Positions 47,796 to 60,867 are shown, numbered from the stretch's first letter. The stretch: 64,000 nucleotides of DNA from Pratylenchus scribneri (GCA_030063045.1 JAQSEB010000045.1:62001-126000), one strand, 5' to 3'. The notes: generated by a model not told the origin, from the sequence alone. Made by a program: numbers and translations.

Positions 47796-50327
47796 ATGCC
47801 ATTGTACGGTAATTTGACCGATGGGATGCCATTGAATACCCTTCAATATTATTCGCTACTCTCCCTGAATCTTGCCGAAATGTTCACAATTCTCACTTTG
47901 AGTTGTCCAATTTCAGCGCTGAATTTTTTCCTCATTCTTCGGACCAGCATTTTGCATCCAAATTTAAAGTTCATTTTATTGAGCCAAAGTGCCAGCATAC
48001 TTGGCAGAAGTTTCGGTAAATAAATTTTATATAAACATTAATTTTTAATATTTATTTATTTTTCGAATATTAATTATTATAGTAATTCTTATCCTAAATT
48101 TTTATCATATTTTAAATTATCAACAATTTTATTTATTATTTTTTCTCCCATAGTTCGAGTTGTGGTCATTGGCCTAAAATTGCATTTGGACAATTTAACT
48201 TGGATGCAAACGCCCACATTAATTTTCATATTCACCTATTTCGCCTATTTTCGCAATATTTTGGCTCATATTTTGGTCATTGAAAGAGTGTGGGCCACAT
48301 TGGAATTCAAAACTTATGAATGGTCAACTCGACCCTATTTCTCCCTCATTTGGTTTATTTTGGTGGTCAGTTTAGTAAAATGAAATTTTTAGGTTTTTTT
48401 ATAATTTTAAAAAATAAATTTTAATTAAAAGATAATTTAATTTCAAAAAAATTTTATGGGTTTAATTTTTTTGTAAAAAATTTAAAAATTTCTTTAAATT
48501 GTAAAGTCTTTAAATTCTTTAATTATAATTATCAATTTTAAAATTAAATTTGGTACATTTTCGGATTTTATTAATTTAAAAAATTTCCATTTTATTTACT
48601 TTAAAAAGTTTCAATTAAATCATTAATTACATAATAATAATTATTTTCCCTCATTAATAAAGAATGCATTGACGATTGCAAATATTTATGAGACAACCGA
48701 GACTTCAGCAACAACTTTAATGAATATTTTGTTGTTCGCCATCCTTCTATTGCTGGCCATAATTGAACTAGTCATTATTATTTGGTTACGAATTCATAAT
48801 GATCGAATTTATTGCAAAAAACAAATTGTGAATGCCAGTCTCTCGGAGAGATATCAGGTTTATAAGAATTTATTCATATATTTGTTATAATTAAAGTACA
48901 ATAGAAAAAATCAAAAGTTGGAAATTTTGAACAAGAAATTACAAACATCACTAAAAGGGTAAGGTAGGGTAAGGTAGGACAGTCATAGAAATTATAAATA
49001 GGGAGTGACTGACTATTTCCAACTTTGAACTTTTTTCAGTTTTTCTGCGTAATATATTTTCGAGAGTCCTTAATGAAAAATAAATCAATTTTTAAAATAA
49101 TTATTAGAGAATTTTAAGTTCAAATAAATCCAATTTTATAGCCCCCTGAAAATTTTTTAATTAATTAGAAAAATATTTAATGATTAGTGAAATTAATTTA
49201 AAAAAGTTATAAACAAAAGTGACAAAATAGACCAAAATCAGCAGCTTCATTTTCAGCCATAATGTTCGAGGCAATTAAAATTAATCAATATTTTTTATTT
49301 AAGACAATTTTAATAAATTTTAAGTTTCCGAGAATATTTTATTTTACTTCCAATTTTTCAATTAAATTAGTGACTTTTTTTCAATTAAACAAATTTACAA
49401 CAAAATATAATTTAATTATATCGCAATTTTCATCAAAGTTGGCTGAAAATATCCGAACTGCAAAGCAATTAATCCCGGTGCTCCTCATCCATTTCTTCAA
49501 TATTGCCATTGGCACTTTCATAAATTGGTATTGCTATTTTCAATTGTTTGGCCCATTGTCAGAATCGATGGAGGCTAAATTTCATTATGAATTAATCAGT
49601 CAATTGCATATGTTCATTATTGCTATATCAAATTTCCTCATTGAATTATTGATGATTTTGTAAGTCAAAATATATTTTATTTTTTAAATTTTTTAGAAAC
49701 GAAATAATATTTTATCAAAAAATATTGAAATTAACTATAAATAAAAGAGAAATTTAGGCCTAAAATATCGAAAAATAAGTACTTAAATATTTAGGATTTT
49801 CTTAATATCTATCAAAATAGATTTCGAAGAAAAATGTATTTTTTATCCTTTTTTACAATGAAATTTTCTCTCAAAAAATGTCAAAATAAATAAAATTGGT
49901 TAAAAAATTAAGTCAAAACATGAAGTAAATGTTCCTTTTTTTCATCAAATTTGATGTATACAAAAAATGATTCAAAACCTAGAATCCGATCTCCAGTTAT
50001 AATTTTTTTTTAATTTTTCATCCTAAAATATGAAATATGAATTCCCTCTTTTTCAGATTCCATCCCTATTTGAAGCGGAATTTAATTGTATTTTGCGGCC
50101 AACTCCATTCCTTATTAGAAATGTTGTTTCTTCCGGCTGTCAATAATCGGGTTGAACCAATGTCTATCACAAACAATAACAATGAGCCAAACATAAATAG
50201 GACAATGTCATTGACCAGCATTCGAGGCGAGGAAATGTTGATGAGGGGAAATAGTGAAACGGAAGAATATTTTCGTCAACTCCGTCTACTTTGGGAAAAG
50301 AAATCCCCATATATGGTGCCGAAATGA
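47796..50327 (+). CDS. Sre-type seven-transmembrane chemoreceptor, 5 exons, 372 aa
   Basis: Exons: 47796-48015, 48154-~48365, 48663-48857, 49439-49659, 50057-50327. The total is 1119 nt in phase, ending TGA. Hydrophobic segments of a seven-helix receptor are spread over all exons. Signature stretches include RTSILHPNLKFILLSQ, then HILVIERVWATLEFKTYEW at the end of the third helix, LSERYQ/LAENIRTAKQLIP and FHPYLKRNLI. These fit the nematode Sre family of G-protein-coupled chemoreceptors. The start MPLYGN was chosen because a strong acceptor (tgccttccag, ending 47766) lies 30 bp upstream and could receive a spliced leader; an in-frame upstream ATG at 47685 would precede it. The end of exon 2 has alternatives at 48362 and 48374. 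The ligand is unknown; expression in sensory neurons is expected for the family. Confidence 0.85.
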
Positions 50328-51119
50328 TTAATTAAAAAAATGTACTTTTTATGATATTTACAAAATTAATGTACAAAAATATTGAAAAATTTTACTTTTT
50401 TATGTTTTTTGGATAAATTTTAATTAATAACGAAATTTTTTCAAGTTGAATTTATGCATTTTTAAACTATTAATGTTATAGAAGAAATATTCATTTATTG
50501 ATTTTCTTAAAATGATCAAAGGTTTAAAGCCACAAATTTTAACTAAAAATTTTATTTTCCAAAGTCCAAATTCAATGGTCGCCCATTTAAAACACAATTT
50601 ATTCTATATGATTCATTGAAGGAATGAACCTTCCCTCCACAAAATTCAAGAAAAAATGTGTTCTTGAAAAAAGCATAAAATTTGATTGCTCATTTTCACA
50701 ATTCAGTCAGTCACAAAAATGTTTCTTAAATTCTGCTCATTTCGATATTGGTTGCCAGCCATTTTGAATTTTTAATGCTTATGTTACATGAAAAGCTTTT
50801 TCCTTAAATAAATCCTTTTTCAATGCTAATTTCCCATTCCTTTTTTCCTTTCTTTTCTTTTTGAATTTATTTTTTTTAAATTTTTTATTAATTTGAATTT
50901 TTATTAATATAATGGCCCCAAATTGTAAATTTTAATAAATTAATTAAATAAATATTCAATTAATAAATAATAAATAAAAATACTTTTTCGGAAATATACT
51001 TATTTTATTACATTTTTAAAATTATTCAAAACCAATTATAAGATACAATTTTTGATGAAAATATTAATTTAAATATAAATTCAGATTCATCCAAAACAAT
51101 AAAGCTAATTCTCCCAAAA
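50328..51119. other. Intergenic, no gene seen
   Basis: AT-rich DNA between the receptor and the small cysteine-rich gene. Probably holds the receptor's 3' end and the next promoter. Confidence 0.4.
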
Positions 51120-51815
51120 ATGTACCGACCTTCAATTCTCCCAATGCTCTGCTTGTTCATCATTACCGTTGTTGTCTTTTTCAACAACATTGATTCCGTC
51201 ATGGGCACCATCAGCTGCCAGAACAATGGACAATGCACCGGTGATGGAGAGCCCGATGGGGTCACTTGCTGCCGAGGATGCTTCAGCTGCACATTCAAAG
51301 GTGAGAAATTTTTTATTATTATTAAATGATTTTCAATAAAAATATTCAAGAGTTGGATTTAAAAAAAAAATTTCGAAAATATTGAATTAAAATTTTAAGA
51401 TGAAATAAAAATTTAAATTATTTTTTGATCATAATTTTTTGCATTTTCTAACCAAATTATTCATTTTTCTAATCAACTCATTAATTAAAAAATAAGCAGA
51501 ATTATAAAATGATACAAAAATAGCTTAGAATTGGGTGCCCAACATTTGGATTCTTAGCCCATATAATTGAAAAGAATCCCCACATACCGTTGCCAAAAAT
51601 TGACCCATGCATTACAAAAATTAATAATACAACAAAATCCTTTTCTTAACTTTCATCTCCCTAAAATATTTAATATTTATTTTCATGAAAATTTTAGAAA
51701 AAATATATTCAATAAATTTCATATTTCAGGTTGCTGCCACTGCTCATTCACCAATGCATTCACCCGATGCAGCATCCCCGGCTTCCGTGCCCGCGGTTAT
51801 AGAGGAGGATACTGA
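51120..51815 (+). CDS. Small secreted cysteine-rich protein, 2 exons, 88 aa
   Basis: Exons 51120-51300 and 51730-51815, joined GT-AG in phase 1. Residues 1-28 (MYRPSILPMLCLFIITVVVFF...) form a signal peptide. The mature part has ten cysteines in ~42 residues (Cys 33, 39, 50, 51, 54, 57, 62, 63, 65, 74), with the pairs CC at 50-51 and 62-63, and ends in an Arg/Gly/Tyr-rich tail (RARGYRGGY). It matches no family I recognise. Size, signal and disulphide-rich make-up are those of secreted effector-like, antimicrobial or structural peptides; no function can be assigned. The second exon is also open in another frame (see findings). A poly-A signal (aataaa) lies near 51905. Confidence 0.7.
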
Positions 51816-52085
51816 AAAAATGGAAAGGAAGAGAGAAGAAATAAAAGAATTGGCGAAGATGAAAAATGAGAATAATTAAATATTAATAAATTGATATGAA
51901 TTCAAAATAAAAGTTTATTATGACAAATCTTGTAATCAGAATTTGTTTTTGCAAATCAGAATTTTTAGTTTTTTAGATCAGAATTTGTTTTTCCTAAATC
52001 AGAATTGGTGTTTTAAAAATTATAATTTCTTTTTCACATGTAGACAAATTTGTTTCTCTTATTAACAGTAAAAAGAGATTAATAA

Positions 52086-52593
52086 CAGGGCTGGAACCGG
52101 AACTCAAAAAAATCGGAACGGAATTTTCTTCGGAATCGGAATTTGATTTTTTTTTCGGAATCGGAATCGGAACGGAACTGAAACACCGGAATTCCGGCTT
52201 TCGGAACCGGAATTCGGAATTTTAAAAAAAAATTTTAAATCCATTAAAAATTCAAAAAAAAAAATTCTTAAAATAAAAAAAAGTAAAATTTTTATCCAAA
52301 AAATTATATTCAATGTTATTTCGATTCAAAAATGGTTAGGTTTTTTCTTAAATTTTTAATAAAATTAATCAGAAGAAAAATAGTATAAGAAAAAGAAGGA
52401 AATTGAAGATAAAAAGGAATTCGTTTCAATAAATATTCCAAATGTTTGGATGAAATTAGCAAAGGGTACCCCCTTTGCTTTTTTCGGAATTTTTCGGAAT
52501 TCGATCACTTTTCGGAATCGGAATCGGAACGGAACTCAAACACCGGAATTCCGGCTTTCGGAATCGGAATTCGGAATTCCGGTTCCAGCCCTG
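52086..52593. mobile_element. hAT MITE, 508 bp, with 8-bp target duplication
   Basis: The ends CAGGGCTGGAACCGG and CCGGTTCCAGCCCTG are perfect inverted repeats flanked by ATTAATAA on both sides (52078-52085 and 52594-52601). Both subterminal zones are packed with cggaat/cggaac phrases. The AT-rich centre codes for nothing recognisable. Confidence 0.93.
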
Positions 52594-52931
52594 ATTAATA
52601 ATAACTTCTTTAACTGTTAAAAAGGAGAATGAATGTAATTAAATATTTAAAATTTTATCCCCTGTAGAGATTCAAGGTTATAGTTTTATAACTTGAAATA
52701 TTTTTTTGGTAATCTTTGCATGCATATAAGTTTGACCCTAACTCACAAGAGGGTGATAGTCAATTAAATTTCATAATTTGCCAATTCGCGAAATCACTCT
52801 CATTATCAATTTAATGAATAATAAATTTATTTAAAAAAATTAAAAATAATTATAATTTAATTTTAGACTGCTCATAAAAGAATTATCCCGTTTACAAAAA
52901 TAAATAAGATTTTTTTAAAAAAGTTCAAAAA

Positions 52932-53147
52932 GGTACTTTTCTGTTTTGCTACACCCCTACCAAAAATGCCCTTTGGTCCCTCCATAATATTTTCTTAGTA
53001 AAAGTTGGCAATACTTTTTTTGCTTTTCCAATATGCCAAGATATGAAAAATAGATCTCAGATTCATTTTCCACGCCCAAAATTTACTTAAGGTTAGAATT
53101 TTTCATCATTTTTGATGAATGGGGGTGTAGCAAAACGGAAAAGTACC
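52932..53147. mobile_element. hAT-like MITE, 216 bp, with 8-bp target duplication
   Basis: The ends GGTACTTTTCTGTTTTGC and, reversed, gcaaaacggaaaagtacc are inverted repeats of ~26 bp, flanked by TTCAAAAA on both sides (52924-52931 and 53148-53155). It interrupts a copy of the desert repeat. Its interior (aaatgccctttggtccc, agtaaaagttggcaat) matches the foldback elements at 38490 and 42499, tying these to the same family. Confidence 0.85.
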
Positions 53148-53869
53148 TTCAAAAATTCTACATCTCATAAAAATAGATTAATTTTTCTATAAATTTGCAT
53201 CAATTTTTTGATAAAATTTAATAAAAGACAAAAAGAAATTCAACAATATTTCAAATAAAATAAATTAAAAAATAAAAAAAAGGTACAAAAATTTTTATTA
53301 ATTATGAGACAATAATTTTTCTACTCAATGCAAGAATCTTAATACCCAAGAAAAGTTTCGACTTATTAATTGAATTCATAAATGAAAAAAAGCACAAGTT
53401 TTAATTCCCTCTTTTTAAAATTTTAATTAAATTTAAAATTTTTTTTTCAAAAATGTTTAAGGGTTCTGATTTCTTTTTGTTTATTATCAAAAATATTACA
53501 AATTAAAAAGAAAATTTATATAAAATTTATGTGTTTCAAAATAAAATTTAAATTACCCAAAAAATGTCTAAAAATATAAATATTATTTTTGGTTGCTCCA
53601 TAATCCCATCAATTAATTATAAATTTAAACAAAAAAATAATTCAATTAATTTTTTCGTTATTTCAAAAAATATTTATTATATTAGCATATAAAAATGATT
53701 TTTTAAAATGAATTAAAAACACAATTAGATAGAAATAAAAGGAAATAATTTGAAATAAATTTAAAAAAACAATCAAAATTTTCTACCGACATATATTGAC
53801 AGATTCATATCTCAATTGAATAAAGTTTTCGAATATAAATATTAGAAGGAAATATTTGGAAATAAATTG

Positions 53870-54060
53870 GAGCAATAATTTCCAATTTTGAAATTTCCGA
53901 AATCAACGGATTAAAAAAAATTAGCTATCATCGTGATTATTTTTTTGTAAAATCAATCAAAATGTGGCAAATTATGGATGAAGTGTATCGGAAATAATAT
54001 TTTCGACATTATTTTTTTAGCACCCAAATTTCATTTGGTGATCCGCTCAACCATAAATCG
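53870..54060 (-). pseudogene. Relic related to the frame at 56723-57088
   Basis: On the minus strand a short stretch reads LISEISKLEI, close to LILEISQLEI in the frame at 56723-57088, and the surrounding DNA is alignable by eye. No open frame persists, so this looks like a decayed copy. Confidence 0.3.
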
Positions 54061-55004
54061 ATTATTTCTTTTATTTTTTTTTACATTTTAAAATATTTTT
54101 TTTAAATGTTCCCAATTTTGCCGATCTTTTTTATTGTTTATCGTCAAAATAATCCAAATTAGAAGGAAAATTTATAGAAAAAAATTTATGAGTTTAAAAA
54201 TAAAATTAAAATTACCAAAAAAACTTAGGTTATTTATTAATTGCTCTGTGCTCCGTAAATTAACAAAAAATTTAAAATAAATAATTAAATAAATTAAATT
54301 GTTTTAGAAAAAATTTATTAATTGAACTTTGACCAGTTTGAGGTGAAAATTAAAAATTTATTTTATTTAAAATTCATGACAAAATGCTTTAAAGAACAAA
54401 ATTTAATAATTTAGATGTTTTATAATAATTAATTTATATTATATTTTTAAAAATTTTTTAATAAATATTAAAAAGCAAAAATTTAAAATAATTTAAATAA
54501 ATTTATCAAAAAATATTTTCAATAATTATGCGCCATGGTTGCCTTCAAATTTTATGACTCTCCCGAGAGGATGAAAAATTGGCGGAAATCGGTGTCATGA
54601 ATATTTATTTTCCTATTCCAAATTGATCCGAAATTAGGTAAGTTAAATTTTTTGTTAATTTAGTGAATTATGCTTTTTATATATGCTTAAAAATTTCATG
54701 TCATCTTTCTAGAATAATTTTGGATGCAAACAGTAATTTTACCTCATTTCAATTTTCGCTATCTTGGTAAGAATATGGCAACATTTATAATATGACCTTA
54801 GGGCTTATCAATATTGGGCATTGTCATAAATTGAGATCAATATTCTTTCAACAAAATTAAGAGAAATTTAAGTAAAATAGAAAATTTCAAATTTTAGAAT
54901 ATATAAATTCTTAACATTTTATCAATGAATAATTTTAAATTAAATTTAACCTCATTTTAATTTTTCTACTATTGGAATTGATCATATTATCTACCATAGA
55001 TTAT

Positions 55005-55274
55005 TTAGTAATTGACGGTGTTTTTTGAACGTGACCTATTTTGACGATCCCCGAGAATGTGGCGAATTTCATGTTGTCCAATGATATCAAACAATGCCCG
55101 AAATTCGAAGGGCTCTTCAAGAAAATTGGTCGCCCACAATTTCACGTTTTCGGGGTTTCGTCCCATTTTCTCCATGTCGGTATTTCGTCCATTCGAGGTT
55201 TCGTCTTTTGGATGTTTCGTTGTAATGTCTAGTTTACGCATATCCATTGCGAAAAGGCTGCAATATTTCGCCAA
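55005..55274 (-). other. Doubtful open frame built on a repeated GACGAAA motif
   Basis: An 89-codon frame whose DNA repeats gacgaaa/ttcgtc at least five times between 55150 and 55290. The peptide is hydrophilic and matches no family I know. The motif density resembles the subterminal regions of the hAT MITEs in this window, so a transposon origin is as likely as a gene. Confidence 0.25.
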
Positions 55275-56722
55275 CTTGTTTCGCTCACAAATTAAATTTT
55301 TGACTCAGTGAAATCGGCAAGAATACTTAAAATAAATTTCAATTTAAAATAAATTTTTTAAATGTTAAGTTTAGAAAAGAAATGTTACAAATAAAATCGT
55401 AGAATTTCGTGACCATAAAAGTAAAATTTTCGACTTACAAATAAAATGATAGAATTTCGTTTTCTCTCTCAATCGAACAAAAGTCAGCACAAATCTGAAA
55501 ATTATAAAAATTTTTCCTCAAAAATTTTTCAAATATTTTAATCTCATAAAAAAATGAATTCAATTTTTCTATAAATTTAAATCAATTTTTTGATGAAATT
55601 TAATAAAATATAAATGAAAATTTGCTCAAATATTTAAAATAAAATTTAAATTAAAAAAAAAAAAATAAAATAAATTTTAAAAATATTAAGATTACAAAAA
55701 AATATTACAAATAAAATGATAGAATTTTGTAATCATAAAAAAGAAACATTTCAAAAATTTGCAAATATATTCCTATAAAATAATTTATTAAAATTATCTA
55801 TTTGAAATTGAATTGAACTCACTTGACAGAATAGTTCAGAATCCATTAAATAATTGGCTCGATCTCGATATGTGTTAAATATGTGAAAATTAAAAATGAA
55901 AAAAGTAAAGAGTCCTTTTAGCTCCATTATTCAGAAAATTTATATTATTGGAATTTTATGTAAAAATAATGCAAATATAATTTTAAAAAAATTTATTTAG
56001 TGTTAAAAATTGAAAGGATTTGGCTCTGCCTCCTAATAGCAGTATATTTCCTTATCCAAAAAGTGAAATTTTTCTTTAAAAAATTCAAAAATTTATAAAT
56101 AGATTGATTTTTCAATAAATTTATATCAATTTCTGGATTAAATTTGATATAAAGAAAGCTAATTTGACGCAAATATTTAAATTAAAAATTAAAATTTATT
56201 TTATTGGAATTTTATATAAAAATAATGCAAATTAGTTTAGAATAAATTTATTAAAAAATAAAATTGAAATTTTTATTTATTTTTGAAACTTCTGATAAAG
56301 GAATAATTCTGTGCAAAACTTGGAAGTTTTCGAAAAACAAAAACTAAAAATATATATATATATATATCTAATGCAATGATTTAATTAATATTTTTATTAA
56401 TTTACTTTACAAAAGTGTTATTTTTAAATAAAAAAAAATAATAAGATAAAAATGTGAACACCATTATTTCTAAAATAAGACTTTTCTTTAAAAAGTTCAA
56501 ATATTTTACATCTCATAAAATAAATTGATTCAATATTCTTTAAGTTTAAATCAATTTTTGAATGAAATTTAATAAAATTCCGCTACGCATGCAATGAATA
56601 TTTAAAATAAAATTTAAATTTTAGAAAATTAAATTTTAAAATTACAAAAGATATTTCAAAGAAAATGATAGAATTACGTAACAATAAAAGAAAAATTTAA
56701 AATTGCATATATTACATGAATT

Positions 56723-57088
56723 TTAACAATAAATGATTTTAAAAAGAACAATTAGATGGTAATTATTGAAAATTTTTTGAAAATAAACAAAAAACAAAAT
56801 TTTAAGCCTTCTAATTAATTCATTTTCCTGTAAAATTTCCAATTGAGAAATTTCCAAAATCAACATATTAAATAATCGATCGGTATCTACCGCCGTTAAA
56901 TCGAAGTTCTCCGGAAATTTTGGCACAAAAATTTCAAAAGGTGAACCGTCATCGTTCCTTTTTTCCTTTCGATAATTAAAAAATTTGATAGGCACCAAAA
57001 AAGGGAACAAAAATGCCAGACAATTTTCTGAATGAATTCGATCATTTGCAGATTGTGGTTGAACTTTATGAATTGAAAAAATAAGCAA
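56723..57088 (-). pseudogene. Exon-like fragment of unknown gene
   Basis: About 90 residues between ~57065 and ~56800 look protein-like (NDDGSPFEIFVPKFPENFDL, AVDTDRLFNMLILEISQLEI). I found no partner exons with matching phase on either side. A related decayed copy lies at 53870-54060. Probably a fragment of a repeated gene family; it might be an isolated exon of an F-box-like gene. Confidence 0.3.
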
Positions 57089-60000
57089 ATATTTTAATTC
57101 TGCCGTTTTAATTTAATTTAAAATATTTTTTTATTGCTGAGATAATTTGCTCTGTTTTGTTTTTATTTTCCAAAATATTCCAATTTAAAAAGAAAATTTT
57201 TAGGAAAAAATTTATGAGTTCCAAAATAAAATTTATCCAAATATATTTTTAAAAACGGGCATACTGAAAATTAATGTAAAATTGGAAGAAATTTATCATT
57301 TTCGCTTACATTTTTAATTTTGAAACGTTATAATCAATAAATTATAAAATTAAGTGCATCGCCCTTATTTCTTTTTTTTTTGTAAGAATCAAAAAACAAA
57401 ATTCTTATGTAGAAATTTGAAAATTTTATTTATTGATTTGATTTTTAATTTTGATAAAAGAATAATTTTATTCCAAAAAGTAAGAAAATTTTTCTCTAAT
57501 GATCAATATATTTTTCATCTCATAAAATAAATGAATTCAATTTTATGTAAATCTATATTAATTTTTGGATATACCTAGCAAAAAGTTACCAAAGGTCCTT
57601 CCTCTGGGTCAAAACTCTTATAGTTCATCGACGCATAATTATAATTTCAAAAATTATTTATTTGAATATTTTAAAATTTTTATTTTTTTGTTGTAATCCA
57701 TCCAGAGCGATTTAATAAAAATCAGAGTCAAAATGTTTTGAAATATAAAAATATAAAGAGCTGGAAAATTTGTTAAACATTTTTAATCTTTTTATGAAAA
57801 AATTTTCTAAATGAGTGAAATTATTATTAATATTTGCAAATTGAAATCTTTTCTTCATCTATCTAAAATATGTTTTAAATTAAAAATTATAATTTCAGAA
57901 ATTTATTTTAATTTTTGAAAAAAAAATTATTTTTGTTCTTTTTCTACTTCGTCATTTAATAAAAAAAGGGTCAAAATGTTTTGAAATATTAAATTTTATT
58001 GTAAATGTTTTATGAGTTTAAGAATTTTTTTTCACATTTTTAATATTTTTTAAAATATTTATCAAATGAGTGAAATTGGTAAGACTAGCATTTATCGGAA
58101 ATCATATTTTTGGATATAAATTTTGTATTTCGACTAGAAATATACTAATAAATAGTAGACTAATGCATAAAAGTGACCATCGAACTGATATACAAAAGTT
58201 ATAACTCCATGAAAATCGAAAAAGTGTCTGGTCTATGAGTCGAAAATTGAAAAAAATAAAAATTTTTCTGTCAAATTATAGGTCACAGTACTCAGTAGAC
58301 TCGTCTCATTGAGAGAAGCTTGAATCTGTTATCCGTTTCGCAGAAAATACAAAAATAAAAAAGTTAATGAATTTGACTAATGATAAAAGAATAAATTCTA
58401 ATTATAAAAAATCAGAAAATTTTCTTTAAAAAATTCAAAAATACTACTTCTCATAAAATAAGTTGATTCAATTTTCTATAAATTTACATCAATTTTTGTT
58501 TTATAAAAAGTTCAGTAAAAAATATTGAATGACGATCTAAAATAAAAATTTTAAAATAAAAATAAAAAATTATCCTTGCAGACTGTAAGGATAATTTTTT
58601 ACTTACAGATAGATTTTCTTAAAGAAAAGATTCTTCGAGAAATTTTTTGTTTCTCTCCGTTATTCAGAAAATTAATATTATTACAATTTTCATAACCAAG
58701 GAATAAAAATTATCGTGATTTTTTGACTGTTAGTAATAGAAAATAATTAATTATTCAAAAAATGAGATATTTCTTTAAAAAAAGTTCAAAAATTTATATC
58801 TCATAAAATAAATCGAATTAATTTTCAATAAATTTACATCAATTTTTGGATAAAATTTGATAAAAAGTCCTCGTAAAATTAAACAAATTAAAAAGATATT
58901 AAAACAAAAATTCAAAAAAAATAAAAAAAAATATATATTTACAAAAAAGTGTTATTTATAAAATAATAGATTTTCTTAAACAAAGAAATTGGTGAAATAT
59001 TTAATTTACGAATAATATAATTTTAAACTGAAATTTTATACTTAAATTCATTCATCAGACGAATCCTAATCCGTGCTGAACAGTTGATAAAGATAAAAAT
59101 TTTGCTAACAAAAAGTGAGATTTTTCTTAATAAAATACAAAAATTTTACATGTAATAAAATAAATTGATTCGATTTTCTATAATTTAAATCAATTTTTGC
59201 ATAAAATTTAATAAAAATCATGACCCAAGATTTGACGAATATTTAAAATAAATTTAAAAAACAAAAAAAGAACAAATTTTTTTCTTAAAAAAAGAATGCC
59301 CTAACCTAACACTAACCCTATCCTAAATTCTAAATAATTCCATCCCTTCAAGAACTATTTTAATAAAAATCAGATCAAAATCTGTTGAAATATAAAAATT
59401 TTATAGTAAATATTTTATGAGTTTGAAAATGCCTCGAATTTTTCAAAATTATCAGTGGTCTCGTGTTTCTATTTCCAGATCGACTTTCAATAAAAATAAT
59501 AAAAATTAGTTTGAAATAAATTTTTTTATGGAATTAAAAATTGAAATTAATTTCATGACTCCTGAAAAAGATAAAAAATAATTCCATGAACAAAAAGATA
59601 AGAACAGAAAAATATTAAAAAAAAGTAAAATATTTTACATCTCATAAAATAAATTGATAAAATTGGCTTTAAATCTCCATCAATTTTAGATTAAATTTAA
59701 TAAAGTGGGACACCGGAACGAATATCAAAATAAAATAAATTTAAAACAAAATTTAAAAAATATTCATACCTTTACAAAAGAAGTGTTAGACCAAAAAAAA
59801 AAGAAATTGAATTGAATTTCTCCTCATTATAGGATTTATTGCTATCATTTTTTTACAAATTCGTATTATTCAAGGACTTGTTTGAATACCTTGAATTGCC
59901 ATCCATCTTTTCCAAAATTCACATTGATTGATTCGTCTTAAAAGACCATAGCAATAGCCGGAAAAATGTTGACAAAATTAAGAGAAAAATTTGATTTTTA

Positions 60001-60867
60001 AAAAAAAATTCAAAAATTTTACATCTCATATTAATTTATTTTTCTATTAATTTACATCAATTTTCGATTAAATTTAATAAAAACTAGTTTATGCAAGGAA
60101 CGATTATTTAAAATAAAATAAATTTTTAAAAAAAATTTAAAAAAATAAGTGTACATTAAAAAAAAGTGTTACTTAACTCATAAATTAAACTGATTCATTT
60201 TCTATGAATTTAAAATCAATATTTGAATATAATTTAATAAAAATCATCGATAAGCGATGAAAATATTTTTTAAATAAAATTTAAATTTTAAAAATATTAA
60301 ACTTTCAAAAGAAATGATTACAAAGAAAATGGTTGAATTTTGTAATATAAAATAAAATTTTTGAGATATTTTCAAATACACTTGTCAAACTAGTTCAAAA
60401 TCCAATAAATATTTGACTATTTGGGCAAAATCAGCAGAAATCTGAAAATTATAAAATTTTCTTTAAAAATTGTCCAAAAATATTTATCTCATAAAATAAA
60501 TTATTTCAATTTTCTATAAATTTATATCAATTTTTCGATGAAATTTAATTAAAAAAATCGTCCTGCTGTGGTCGTACGAATATGTAAAATAAAATTTAAA
60601 TTAAAAAAATTAAATATGTTAAGTAGTAAATAAAAAGGTAAAATTTTGTCAAATATATGCTTGTAAAATGGGGAATGGAATTGTGTCCTCTATGAAAATT
60701 TAAAATTGCTTTTAGCAAATTTGATAATATTCACATTGAATCGGAGGGGACAATGGTGAATTTTCTCGTTTTTTTGACTGCAGAATGCAGAATGAAATGA
60801 TGAAATAAAATTTGACTAATCTGAGAAAGAAGCTAGCTATCTAGATCACAATCAAATAGAAATGAAA

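Larger units (their letters stand above)
53156..60620. repeat. Gene-poor desert with a dispersed ~65-bp AT-rich motif
   Basis: A motif reading roughly 'ctcataaaataaattgattc', 'aattttctataaatttaaat', 'caatttttggataaaattt', 'aataaaa' recurs near 53163, 55540, 56090, 56510, 57517, 58437, 58797, 59150, 59637, 60022, 60178 and 60486. It is usually preceded by a 'ttctttaaaaaagttcaaaa' phrase and followed by 'tatttaaaataaaattt'. Copies are too unevenly spaced for a simple tandem array. A second phrase, 'aaatttatgagtttcaaaat', recurs at ~53520, ~54185 and ~57205. Apart from the fragments listed separately, I see no genes. Confidence 0.7.

Noticed and set aside
52104..52313. 69-codon minus-strand frame with repeated FRFRK
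   Set aside because: It is the translated cggaat array of the 508-bp MITE.
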